A DNA stretch of 64,000 nt from an uncultured Prevotella sp. (GTDB taxonomy: Bacteria; Bacteroidota; Bacteroidia; Bacteroidales; Bacteroidaceae), in the NCBI GenBank assembly GCA_900548585.1, contig URLI01000001.1:36033-100032 (forward strand), given 5' to 3'. Of the stretch, positions 18,867-26,965 are shown in pieces (the stretch's first letter is position 1; each line of letters opens with the position of its first letter). The translations under genes and the position numbers were made by a program. The notes under the pieces are model-generated. The model was given only the letters and a program-made list of their open reading frames with translations. It made no database searches and was not told the DNA's origin.

Positions 18867-19693
18867 TGCCCAGTCTTTTTCATTCTAACGATTTCCGCCA
18901 CTTTATCGCATACGGTTCTGTGGTTGTCCTCAAAATAAGAACCTGGCATGTCACGCAGGCCAGCCTCAAAACTGCGTATGCCCCTCACTCCGTCGGCAAA
19001 TATTCTCTCCACCTGCTCCATGCTCTCCGTCTTCGACGTGTCGCAGAACGCCCTTGACAGTATTGCCATGCCGGAGTGCAGCCTGTAATGCTCTGCAATG
19101 ATGTTCCTGCCCGAGATCAGTCCGCCGTCGAGCGCCGCGATTCCCCCGAACCCGAAGAACATGCCGTGTGCATTGAGCTTCGCGGCAATCTCGTCCACCT
19201 TGCCGTTGGCAAGCAGCTCGAAAAGGAATGTCAGCCCGTAGTCGAGGTGCAGGTCGTTAAGCCCGACGTGAACCTCGTCCACCCCGGTGTCGGCAATGGC
19301 ATCCTCTATCATTCCCTCTGCGTCCCTCGTCTCGAGGAGAAGCATGGCGCGGGCCTTGCCGCCAACATAATCCACGAAGCGCAGCACCTCGTCCATCGTC
19401 CTCCACATTGGGAGCATCACGATGTCTGCGCCGCGTGCCACGATCTCTCTTATCTCCTCGCGGCTTCCCTCATAAATCGGGTTGCAGCGCACGAGCAGTT
19501 GCGAACGCCCAAGCCTTTCCTTTACCTTGTCAATGTCGTGCAGCGAGTGATGCGACTTCACCGAGTCTATATGCCCCTGACGCTCCTCCTTGCCCCGTGT
19601 CTCGAGGTCTATGAAAATTCTGTCAACACCATTCCTCTCGGCAATCTCCGCCACACCGGGACTGTTGGTGATATACATAAGGTTCAATGCCAT
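18863..19693 (-). CDS. HpcH/HpaI-type aldolase (citrate lyase-like TIM barrel)
   Basis: This 276-residue protein resembles HpcH/HpaI aldolases. RIFIDLETRG, LLVRCNP, GADIVMLPMWR, MLLLETRDAEGMIEDA and VHVGLNDLHLDYG match the successive active-site strands; Glu and Asp in ETRD and the NDL segment bind the metal and enolate. Such enzymes condense pyruvate (or oxaloacetate) reversibly with aldehydes to give 4-hydroxy-2-oxo acids. The gene is coupled by ATGA to a PLP decarboxylase. A catabolic role seems unlikely in this context. A short perfect dyad lies just upstream of the start. Confidence 0.82.
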   Translation of the reverse strand: MALNLMYITNSPGVAEIAERNGVDRIFIDLETRGKEERQGHIDSVKSHHSLHDIDKVKERLGRSQLLVRCNPIYEGSREEIREIVARGADIVMLPMWRTMDEVLRFVDYVGGKARAMLLLETRDAEGMIEDAIADTGVDEVHVGLNDLHLDYGLTFLFELLANGKVDEIAAKLNAHGMFFGFGGIAALDGGLISGRNIIAEHYRLHSGMAILSRAFCDTSKTESMEQVERIFADGVRGIRSFEAGLRDMPGSYFEDNHRTVCDKVAEIVRMKKTGQ

Positions 19694-19705
19694 GTCCGAA
19701 AAAAC

Positions 19706-19722
19706 TATCCTATATTAGGATA
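19706..19722. promoter_or_regulatory. Perfect 7-bp dyad upstream of the aldolase gene (possible operator)
   Basis: TATCCTATATTAGGATA is a perfect inverted repeat with a 3-base centre, 13 bases before the aldolase start. It is too AT-rich and too short of a T-tract to be a good terminator. An operator for the aldolase-decarboxylase-aminotransferase segment is one reading; chance is another. Confidence 0.35.
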
Positions 19723-19773
19723 ACACAAAAGTTGCGCGTTTATTGCATGCCGCCGTTACATAATAATGTGCCA

Positions 19774-20595
19774 TCATTTCATCTTGCCAATGTGTGACAT
19801 CGCAACTGCGGCGATCCTTGTCATAAAGAACACGAGATTGTATCGCGCGGGGTCCGACAGGTAAATGCGAGCGTATGCGCCCCACGTCCTGAACATGTTG
19901 CCGGCAAGGAACGCTCTCGACTTCCGGGAGCGGCTCGCGGACCCCATGCGTACCCTGCGGAAATAAACCGCAGCGTCACCGGCAATCCTTATCGTTTTCA
20001 GTCCATCGGTGATGGAGGCCATGAAGAGCGAGTCCTCGCCTATCCTGAAACGGCAGTCAAACCTGTGGCCGCCAATCATCGTGCGCGGTATCATCTTGCA
20101 GCACGACGACGACAGAAAACTCCTGCCCGACAGCAAGGGGGCTGTTTCCCGGCCGTAAAAACGCCTGTAGGCCCTTGCGATATAGTCGTCGCCTGACACG
20201 TTGCCGTCCTCGTCAAAGTTCCTGACATCAGCGACCGCCATGCAGTCTGGCGACTTTATTTCTTCCTTCAGCGCTTCGAGGTATCCACGCGATACGCGGT
20301 CGTCGTCGTCTATGAAACAGATGTTCGCCCCACGGGCGTTCTCGATACCGATGTTCCGTGCGTTCGACACGCCGGGCGTGTCGGTCTGCAAGAGCCGTGC
20401 CTGCAAATCGCCATGCCGCCCAATCCATTGCGCCACGCCGCTGCGGTATGGCTCGTTGCAGCCGTTCAGCACGACCACCACCTCGAACATGTCCTTGTCC
20501 AAGGTCTGCGAAAAAACAGAGTCCAGGCACTCGTAGAGGTATGCCTGCGGTTTGTATGTGGGTATTATTACCGTTACTTCCGGCTTCATTGTCAT
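19774..20595 (-). CDS. GT2 family glycosyltransferase
   Basis: A GT-A glycosyltransferase of about 273 residues, starting MTMKPEVTVIIPTYKPQ. It shows VVVLNGCNEPY, the acceptor-side VSNARNIGIENARG and the metal site FIDDDDRVS. The C-terminal third lacks known domains. The open frame extends 26 codons further, but that would overlap the upstream WbsX-type gene, so the ATG at 20595 (or 20589) is preferred. It probably adds one sugar of the repeat unit. The 80 bases after it hold the dyad described separately. Confidence 0.88.
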   Translation of the reverse strand: MTMKPEVTVIIPTYKPQAYLYECLDSVFSQTLDKDMFEVVVVLNGCNEPYRSGVAQWIGRHGDLQARLLQTDTPGVSNARNIGIENARGANICFIDDDDRVSRGYLEALKEEIKSPDCMAVADVRNFDEDGNVSGDDYIARAYRRFYGRETAPLLSGRSFLSSSCCKMIPRTMIGGHRFDCRFRIGEDSLFMASITDGLKTIRIAGDAAVYFRRVRMGSASRSRKSRAFLAGNMFRTWGAYARIYLSDPARYNLVFFMTRIAAVAMSHIGKMK

Positions 20596-20608
20596 CAGGC
20601 TTTGCATG

Positions 20609-21763
20609 TCATTTCTGTGCATCGCGCAGCGCGTCGAGCAGTCCGTGCCCGAACTCCTCGTCAGGCTCGACATAGTTGCCCTCGCCCCATTCGTTCCACG
20701 ACTTGAGGTATATTATCCGGTGCTCGTCCTCCTTGCGGCTGACGATGTCCATCGCCCTGCGTATGTGCCGCCCGAACTTCTCTGGCGTGACGTTCACATA
20801 CACCCCGTCTGCCGAAGCCACGCGCGGCGAGCGGTCCCATTGCGGCAGGATTGTCGGGAAAACGTTTTCCCACGCGTCCTCCGGGGCGAAGAAGTTGGCC
20901 ACGGTGCGTTCGTAGTCGTAGCATTGGCTGCCCGCCGGCAGTCCCATCCGGCGCATCACCGCCTTTGCGATGTTCTTCACTTTCCCCTCGTAGAGCATCT
21001 CGCCCCTGCGCTTGCCAAACGAGTTGACGGCATCGAATCCCAGTGACAGCACATGGTTGTAAATCTCCGCGCTGCTCCTGAGGTTGGGCATTGCCGGCTG
21101 GCGTTTGCCGTCTGGGGTGATCTTGAATGAAAGCGTGGAGGGTGTCATGCCGACGAAATAAAACCCCGGCAGCCCATGCTCCGCCGCGAGTCGCTGCCAC
21201 AGCTCAATGAAATCGCCGACGTGCGGGAAGCCGAGCGGGTCGTATATGGTGAACAGCAGCTTGCCGTCAACGGTCATGTAGCGCCTGTCGCGGAAGGCGT
21301 CGAGGAGCGACAGGAAATGTGCCGTGTCGTCCTCACGTCCCGGATAGGTCTGTTCCACCATCAGTCCGTCGCGCTGCAGCGCCGACGTGCGCCGCCATGT
21401 CTTGTTGCTCCATGTGTGGTTTGCCCAGCAGATGCAGAACGGGAAATCCGGCTTGCCGCTTGCCACCACCTCGTTGAACGGCCTCTCGAGCAGTTGCTTG
21501 CCGCCTCCGAACCAGTAGTGGTAGTAGCAGAAGCCCTCGATGCCGGCCTCGCGTGCCAGCCGCGCCTGTTGCTCGCGCGTCTCCGGCAGTCGCAGGTCAT
21601 AGAACCCGAGGTCGGCAGGGATGCGCGGCTGCCGGTGCCCACGGAACAACGGCTTTGCCCGGACAACGTTTATCCACTCCGTGAACCCCGGTCCCCACCA
21701 CAGGTCGTTTTCCGGGATGGGGTGGAATTGCGGCAGGTAGAGGGCAATGATTCGTACTTTCAT
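20609..21763 (-). CDS. WbsX-like / GH99-like domain protein
   Basis: This 384-residue protein matches the glycosyltransferase WbsX family, a GH99-like TIM barrel found in O-antigen and capsule clusters. Its start (IIALYLPQFHPIPENDLWWG, then GFTEWINVV), GIEGFCYYHYWFGGGKQLLERP and FCICWANHTWSNKTW are typical. The closing YLKSWNEWGEGNY also matches the family end. Whether these proteins transfer or hydrolyse sugars is not settled. It has its own promoter at 21795-21802, after a terminator and a repeat array, so it begins a second transcription unit of the cluster. Confidence 0.9.
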   Translation of the reverse strand: MKVRIIALYLPQFHPIPENDLWWGPGFTEWINVVRAKPLFRGHRQPRIPADLGFYDLRLPETREQQARLAREAGIEGFCYYHYWFGGGKQLLERPFNEVVASGKPDFPFCICWANHTWSNKTWRRTSALQRDGLMVEQTYPGREDDTAHFLSLLDAFRDRRYMTVDGKLLFTIYDPLGFPHVGDFIELWQRLAAEHGLPGFYFVGMTPSTLSFKITPDGKRQPAMPNLRSSAEIYNHVLSLGFDAVNSFGKRRGEMLYEGKVKNIAKAVMRRMGLPAGSQCYDYERTVANFFAPEDAWENVFPTILPQWDRSPRVASADGVYVNVTPEKFGRHIRRAMDIVSRKEDEHRIIYLKSWNEWGEGNYVEPDEEFGHGLLDALRDAQK

Positions 21764-21794
21764 TAAAAAATGTCTGTTGCGATTTTATGGATTG

Positions 21795-21802
21795 CAAAGG
21801 TA
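21795..21802 (-). promoter_or_regulatory. Minus-7 promoter box (TACCTTTG) for the WbsX transcript
   Basis: CAAAGGTA on the plus strand is TACCTTTG in the gene direction, 32 bases before the WbsX start. It follows a strong hairpin at 22169-22190, so transcription of 21763 down to about 13295 can start here independently of the upstream export genes. Confidence 0.6.
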
Positions 21803-22055
21803 GCAAATAATCCGCTAAAACGTGAATAATATTCGTGCCTTTAACGCAAATGCACGCAAAGGGGCTGTTATCCCCGACCCAAATCGTTCCCCTGCGCCAA
21901 AAATGATTGCCGGCGACTGCCAAAGCTGCATTGTTGCCGCTGCTTGGTTTCCTCCGCCTTGCCGCCGCACTTTTCCCGCGACATGAACGCCAAAAGTATC
22001 ATGCATCAATGCGCTGGCAACGAACCGTATTACAGTCAGTTGCCGACAAGAAAGC

Positions 22056-22158
22056 AAACTCGGCGAATTTACCGACCAAACTCGGCGAATTTACCGACCA
22101 AATTCGGCGAATTTACCGACCAAACTCGGCGAATTTACACGGCAAACTCGGCGAATTT
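22056..22158. repeat. 22-bp-period palindromic array, 5 units (array 2)
   Basis: Cores begin at 22056, 22078, 22100, 22122 and 22144, exactly 22 bases apart. Four read AAACTCGGCGAATTT and one, AAATTCGGCGAATTT, is a perfect palindrome around its centre. The first three spacers are identical (ACCGACC); the last is ACACGGC. The array is the main content of the 420-base gap between the WbsX and GT4 genes, just past a terminator hairpin. Confidence 0.93.
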
Positions 22159-22168
22159 GCGTTAAAAC

Positions 22169-22190
22169 ATGATGCCGGTGACGGCATCAT
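22169..22190 (-). terminator. Intrinsic terminator overlapping the stop of the GT4 gene
   Basis: ATGATGCCG pairs with CGGCATCAT around a 4-base loop, a perfect 9-bp stem. On the minus strand it is followed by GTTTT. The stop codon of the GT4 gene lies inside the stem, so the first transcript of the polysaccharide cluster probably ends here. Confidence 0.75.
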
Positions 22191-23377
22191 TTGCCGTCAC
22201 AAGCGGCAGAGGAGAGTATTTTCCTGTAGAATGACAATATCGAACTGGCGTAATTTTCACTTGAATAAAGCGTCCTCACGGTTTCCCTTGCCACGCTGGT
22301 AATGCTGCGGTACTCCTCGTCCGGCATCCTTTCCGCTTCCGCCAGCATGTCGGCAAGTTGTTCGGCAGTGTCGAAACGCAGTGCTATGTCGCGCCCCGTG
22401 AGCCGTTTCCCGTTTTCAAGCTGTTCCAGTGTGCCGCCGGTGTTTCTCGCTATGGCGAGGCAGCCGCAAAGCATCGCCTCGGGCATGCACCGTCCGAAAG
22501 CCTCGAAGCGTGACGGGATTACTATGGCACGCGCCTGCCGCATCACGTCTTCTATGTCTGCGCGGACACCGAGGAATTTCACTTTGCCGGTTATGCCGCC
22601 CTCCTCAATCTCCCTTTCCAGTTTCCGCCTCGCTTCCCCGCTGCCAAAGTTGCCCGCAAGATACAGCGGCAGTGGCTCTCCGCCGCATCGCCCGCAGTAT
22701 GAGGCATAGCCCTGCATGAGTATGTCAAGTCCCTTGGCAGGTTCCAGCCGCCCGGCGAAAAGGAAGAAGCCGCCACGGCGGCATGCGTTTTCCTCCTGCC
22801 GTGCTGCCGTGCGAATGCCGTTATATATCACGACCGAGCGCGGGTTTCCCTGCATACGGTTATGCCGCCGTATGTCGTTAGTGATGCAGATGGAATAACT
22901 GTCCGGTGAAAGCAAACGCTTCGTGAAATGCCGCCTGCATGGGTAGTACGCCATGTTGAAGTCACGGTCTGCGTATTCGCGTATGTGGTATATGTGTGGC
23001 ACGCCCAGCTTTCTTGCGGCCATGAAGCCCACGTCTATCACGCTGACATTGGTGTGTATTATGTCAACGCCCTTCTCCCCGAGGCGACCCGCAAGCCTTG
23101 CGGCGGCCTTATGGTTGAGGTACAGGCGGCCGAGCAGCCTTGGCGCGAAAAGCAGGTAATCCGATACGGTGTCCAGCCACGGGTATACGGCAGGACGATA
23201 TTTCAATATCATCGTGTCTATCCCCCGTGACGCCAGCTCGCCATAGAGTTTTCCCTTGTCAGGAAGCACCACCGTGGGTGTCACCCCGGCATCAACCGCG
23301 CTCTCAAGTAGTGTCATGAAAGACTTGGTCGCGCCGTTCTGCATCTGTGTTGAGTTGAGTATGTATGCCACCTTCAT
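22187..23377 (-). CDS. GT4-type glycosyltransferase
   Basis: This 396-residue GT-B glycosyltransferase starts MKVAYILNSTQMQNGATKSF, with an N-terminal acceptor domain up to about residue 190. The C-terminal domain carries FLFAGRLEPAKGLDIL and FEAFGRCMPEAMLCGC, the E-x7-E donor-binding region of GT4 retaining enzymes. It acts in the cytoplasm on the lipid-linked glycan. The stop codon is embedded in a terminator hairpin. It lies 7 bases after the GT2 gene. Confidence 0.92.
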   Translation of the reverse strand: MKVAYILNSTQMQNGATKSFMTLLESAVDAGVTPTVVLPDKGKLYGELASRGIDTMILKYRPAVYPWLDTVSDYLLFAPRLLGRLYLNHKAAARLAGRLGEKGVDIIHTNVSVIDVGFMAARKLGVPHIYHIREYADRDFNMAYYPCRRHFTKRLLSPDSYSICITNDIRRHNRMQGNPRSVVIYNGIRTAARQEENACRRGGFFLFAGRLEPAKGLDILMQGYASYCGRCGGEPLPLYLAGNFGSGEARRKLEREIEEGGITGKVKFLGVRADIEDVMRQARAIVIPSRFEAFGRCMPEAMLCGCLAIARNTGGTLEQLENGKRLTGRDIALRFDTAEQLADMLAEAERMPDEEYRSITSVARETVRTLYSSENYASSILSFYRKILSSAACDGK

Positions 23378-23384
23378 TTCTCAG

Positions 23385-24323
23385 TCATTTTTGTGGGTAT
23401 ATCCAGTGAGGTCCTTTGGTTTTCTCCCTCTTTCTCGATTTCATTATGCGGCGCGCGCGGGCCAGCAGCCATGCCAGTTCCCTGGAGAATGTCCCGATGA
23501 CATATTCACGGTTCGGAAGTTTGCTGACATAGCAATTCTTCAACTGCCATGCGATTTCCCTTGCCACTGCCATGAAAGAGCTGTTCACGTCGCAGGCCGC
23601 AAGCAACATCGCGCGGCGTATCAGCCGGCTGTCATACACCTCCTTGTTCCCGTAGGTTTTCCTGTCGTGCCACATCTCCGCCGTCGGCACGAGGAATGTC
23701 CTTATGCCGTGGAACGACATGCGGTCGTAGTAGTTGTTGTCCTCGCCATACTGGAAGAAAAGTGGGTTGAAGCCACCGATTTCCCTCAACATGCTTGCCG
23801 GCATCAGCCAGCACGCCGCACATATCTCGCCCGTCTCAAACCTCCCCGGCAGATGCCTCACGCCGGCAACGCCGACGGGCTTGCCTTCCTGCATGACAAC
23901 CGTGTTCTTGCCGAAGTTGGCGTCGAGCGCCGTTCCGTCGCCATTCATGTGGACTGGGGACATGAGCGAGCGGCCGTCGCTTTGCCCAAGCAGCAGAGCG
24001 ATGGTGCCGGGCAGCACCGCCGCGTCCTGATTGAGCAGCAGCACATGGTCGGCCCCGTGCTCCATCGCATAGCGCAGGCCTACGTTGTTGGCCTGACCGA
24101 AACCGAGGTTGGTGTCCTGGGGGAGCCACACGGCGTCAGGATATGCCGAAGGCACATGACTGCGCGTGCCGTCGGTTGAGCAGTTGTCCACGACAACCGG
24201 TGTCACCGCGACGGTGCTCGCCCGCAGGCTGCGCAGGCAGCGGTCTATCCACGAGTGGCGCATGGCGTTCCACGTCACTATGACGGCGTATATCTTATGG
24301 TTCTTCCGGCTCATGTCCGTCAT
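23385..24323 (-). CDS. GT2 glycosyltransferase, rhamnosyltransferase-like
   Basis: This 312-residue GT-A enzyme has VIVTWNAMRHSWIDRCL, VVDNCSTDG, NLGFGQANNVGLRYA and LLLNQDA, the pattern of rhamnosyltransferase (RfbF/RfbN-like) GT2 enzymes where NQD stands for the DXD motif. The start at 24323 overlaps the polymerase gene by 29 bases; an ATG at 24314 would shorten this. Its donor could be dTDP-rhamnose, but no rml genes are in the window. Confidence 0.9.
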   Translation of the reverse strand: MTDMSRKNHKIYAVIVTWNAMRHSWIDRCLRSLRASTVAVTPVVVDNCSTDGTRSHVPSAYPDAVWLPQDTNLGFGQANNVGLRYAMEHGADHVLLLNQDAAVLPGTIALLLGQSDGRSLMSPVHMNGDGTALDANFGKNTVVMQEGKPVGVAGVRHLPGRFETGEICAACWLMPASMLREIGGFNPLFFQYGEDNNYYDRMSFHGIRTFLVPTAEMWHDRKTYGNKEVYDSRLIRRAMLLAACDVNSSFMAVAREIAWQLKNCYVSKLPNREYVIGTFSRELAWLLARARRIMKSRKREKTKGPHWIYPQK

Positions 24324-25593
24324 CCTCCGATTGCGCCAATTTCCTGTTCAGGCCAGACAGCACATACACCGCGAAGACCATTATCAGCATCAGCGTGTAG
24401 TGCCAGAAGGCGTATTTGTAATAGAATATGCCGAAGACGGGGACCACGGCAGACGTGAAAATGGCAAGTATCTCGCCAATGTCGAACTCCTCGCGGTGCT
24501 TCCTCTTCACTATGAGCATGTTCATGATGAAAAAGAACAGCACCCACGCCGTCATTCCCAATGGGGAAAGGTCGAGCATGACATCGCCAACGTATGCCGC
24601 GAACACGCTGATGAAGAAGCCCTGATGGCCCGAACGCTCGGCGCGCCGGTCTTTGTTTGAGTCAACCTTGTTGATAAAATGGTTCAACAGCGGGAACTCC
24701 CGCTCCGAGCATATCTCGTCGTATTTCGCATTCTCCCAGAAAAAACAGAAGTTGAGATAGTTCTGGCCCGCATACTGGATTGCCCCTCCCTGCGCGCCTT
24801 CGTCGGTGTCGCCGAAGCGTGCGGCAGACACCGCGACTATGTATGCTGCCACTACCAGCATCATCGGCGTGCCGAAGATAAGCAACTTGCGCTTGAATTT
24901 CCGGCTGAGGTTCTTCCAGAACAATATCAGGCAAAACGAGAACATCAGTGCATAGAGTATGAACTCAGTCCTGTCGGCGGCCTGCAACGCCGAGATGGGA
25001 GTGGCCAGCGACGCGAAGAACAGCAGCGCGAGGAACCACCATCTTTTATTAGTGAAGCACGAGTAATAGAAGAACAGGGGCAGTGCCATCAGCGTTGACA
25101 ATTTGAGGTAATAGAAATATCCGAGTATTGCGGGAAGTGTCAGCACCTTTGCCTCTGCCGGGGTCTCTATGCCTTCATAGTGAGCGCGCCTCACAGTCTC
25201 GAGGTCTCCGCCCAGTATCTCCGCCGTCGAGTCTGCCACGAGCCAGAAATTGAGTATCGCCACGCCTATGAGTATGATGCTGATTGCCATGACGAGATGC
25301 GGCGTGCCGTTTGAAACGTTCTTGATCTCCTTGCTGTAAATCATGGAGAAGGGGATTATCCCCAGGGCAATGGTGACACAGAAAATGATTGTGGGCAGGG
25401 CGTTCAACTCAATGTCGTATTTGTCGAACAGTATTCCTCCAGCGTCAATGAGATCGAACTGCACAATAACTATGCTGAGGAAAGTGGTGAAGGCATAAAG
25501 TCCGGACATATAGGTGCAGACATCCAGTCCGTGACCCTTTTTCCACCAGTATATCGTCAGCAGCAGGAAGAATATGAATGGTATGAATATCAT
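24295..25593 (-). CDS. O-antigen/EPS polymerase-like membrane protein (Wzy)
   Basis: This 432-residue protein has about 10-12 hydrophobic segments, beginning at the ATG at 25591-25593 (MIFIPFIFFLLLTIYWWKKG). The annotated frame is open another 125 codons upstream into wzx, but that part is not hydrophobic and is clearly out-of-frame translation of wzx. A large periplasmic loop between late segments contains SEREFPLLNHFINKVDSNKDRR. Wzy proteins join repeat units on the periplasmic side and are poorly conserved. The assignment rests on topology, size and position between wzx and glycosyltransferase genes. Confidence 0.8.
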   Translation of the reverse strand: MIFIPFIFFLLLTIYWWKKGHGLDVCTYMSGLYAFTTFLSIVIVQFDLIDAGGILFDKYDIELNALPTIIFCVTIALGIIPFSMIYSKEIKNVSNGTPHLVMAISIILIGVAILNFWLVADSTAEILGGDLETVRRAHYEGIETPAEAKVLTLPAILGYFYYLKLSTLMALPLFFYYSCFTNKRWWFLALLFFASLATPISALQAADRTEFILYALMFSFCLILFWKNLSRKFKRKLLIFGTPMMLVVAAYIVAVSAARFGDTDEGAQGGAIQYAGQNYLNFCFFWENAKYDEICSEREFPLLNHFINKVDSNKDRRAERSGHQGFFISVFAAYVGDVMLDLSPLGMTAWVLFFFIMNMLIVKRKHREEFDIGEILAIFTSAVVPVFGIFYYKYAFWHYTLMLIMVFAVYVLSGLNRKLAQSEDDGHEPEEP

Positions 25594-25601
25594 GGGAGCG
25601 C

Positions 25602-26933
25602 TTATTTTGATTTTAGTAGATAAACGAGGTCTTTCCACCCGCCACAGAACACGCGCGTCTGCCTGACGAAGATGTGCCGGTATGCGGGAATGAATGCATC
25701 CGAGAGATAACCGGCAGTGAGGTTGCTCATTATGGCAATGAAGGCTGCCGCGATGATGCCGTAGCGCGGGAGCAGAAAGTAATTGAGGGACACGCAGACT
25801 ATGCAGCCGGTGATGTCGCGCAATATCGCCCATTTCTGTATTCCCTCGATTATCAGCATCTTGCCTGCGGAACTGGACAGCGCCACGGTGACACTCTTGA
25901 ACGCAAGGACGGCAAGCACAATGCCCGCGCCGACATACTGGCGGCCAAACAGCAGCAGGAGAATCCACTTGGAAAGAAGCGAGACGACCAATGCCACGAG
26001 GAACGTTGACCAGAACGAGATGTTTATGAACCGCTGTGCCTTCTGGCGGTATTCGTCGTCCGACTTCTCCCTTGCGGACACGAGCACCGGGGTGAGCGTG
26101 TCGCTGAGAATGAAAGGTATGTAGATTATTATGTCAACAATGCGCACCGCAACCGAGAACATGCCAACCGCATTGTTGTCAAGCATCTGACCTATCATCA
26201 CCTGGTCGATGCGCTGGTATATTATCACGGCGGCGCTGGTGAACATGAGGGGGAATGACTCGCGGAGCAGGAACGCCGCTGTTTTCCTGTCGAACGACCA
26301 TGCCGTCAGTCTGCCGGCTTTCTTCTTGTATGACACCACATATCCTCCGGCTACGAGCACGGTGTCGAAGGTGGTGGCGGCGATGAACCAGACGAGGCCG
26401 GCGCCGGAAATGACGAGCGCGACCTTTATGAGCGCGCCGACGATGACCCTCGCGATCTCCGACTTCACCACATATTCATTATCGACAATAGCCATGAAAT
26501 AGTTCCGGATAACGTTGAAACTGTTTGCTATCATCGATATGGCATAGAGGGCAACCATGCTGGTGGTGAAGCGGTCGGCCTCGAGTAAAAGCGACGTTGC
26601 GACACAGAGTATCAGGACGACGATGCCGAGCGAGAGTTTCAGACCGAACGCAGTGCCTATGTATTTGTTGTATTCCTGCTTGCTGCGCGCCTCCTCGCGT
26701 ATCTCGATGCTGTCGAGACCGAAACTCGCCAGTATCTGGAAAAGCATGACATAACTGATGACGTAGTTCATGAGCCCGAACTGCTCAGGGCCCAAGTACC
26801 TCGTAACCAAGATGCCCACGAACAAAGACCCCAACAGATTGACTATTTTCCCGTTCAATGACCAGAAAAGGTTGGAGTATATTTTCTGCTTATAGGATGA
26901 ACTTACATATTTCTTCAGTAATCTTTTCAACAT
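25602..26933 (-). CDS. Oligosaccharide flippase (Wzx, MOP superfamily)
   Basis: This 443-residue membrane protein has about 12-14 hydrophobic segments. The start region (YSNLFWSLNGKIVNLLGSLFVGILVTRYLGPEQFGLMNY) is the classic polysaccharide_synt flippase opening. Wzx flips undecaprenyl-linked repeat units across the inner membrane. I use the ATG at 26933 (MLKRLLKKYV); an earlier ATG overlaps the wzz-like gene. The polymerase gene follows after 8 bases. Confidence 0.92.
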   Translation of the reverse strand: MLKRLLKKYVSSSYKQKIYSNLFWSLNGKIVNLLGSLFVGILVTRYLGPEQFGLMNYVISYVMLFQILASFGLDSIEIREEARSKQEYNKYIGTAFGLKLSLGIVVLILCVATSLLLEADRFTTSMVALYAISMIANSFNVIRNYFMAIVDNEYVVKSEIARVIVGALIKVALVISGAGLVWFIAATTFDTVLVAGGYVVSYKKKAGRLTAWSFDRKTAAFLLRESFPLMFTSAAVIIYQRIDQVMIGQMLDNNAVGMFSVAVRIVDIIIYIPFILSDTLTPVLVSAREKSDDEYRQKAQRFINISFWSTFLVALVVSLLSKWILLLLFGRQYVGAGIVLAVLAFKSVTVALSSSAGKMLIIEGIQKWAILRDITGCIVCVSLNYFLLPRYGIIAAAFIAIMSNLTAGYLSDAFIPAYRHIFVRQTRVFCGGWKDLVYLLKSK

Positions 26934-26965
26934 GGACTGATGATTGCGAAAACGGCGGCGGCGTT

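Noticed and set aside
24295..25968. 557-residue version of the polymerase
   Set aside because: The first 125 residues are an out-of-frame reading of wzx with no hydrophobic segments. The start at 25593 gives a normal Wzy-like protein.
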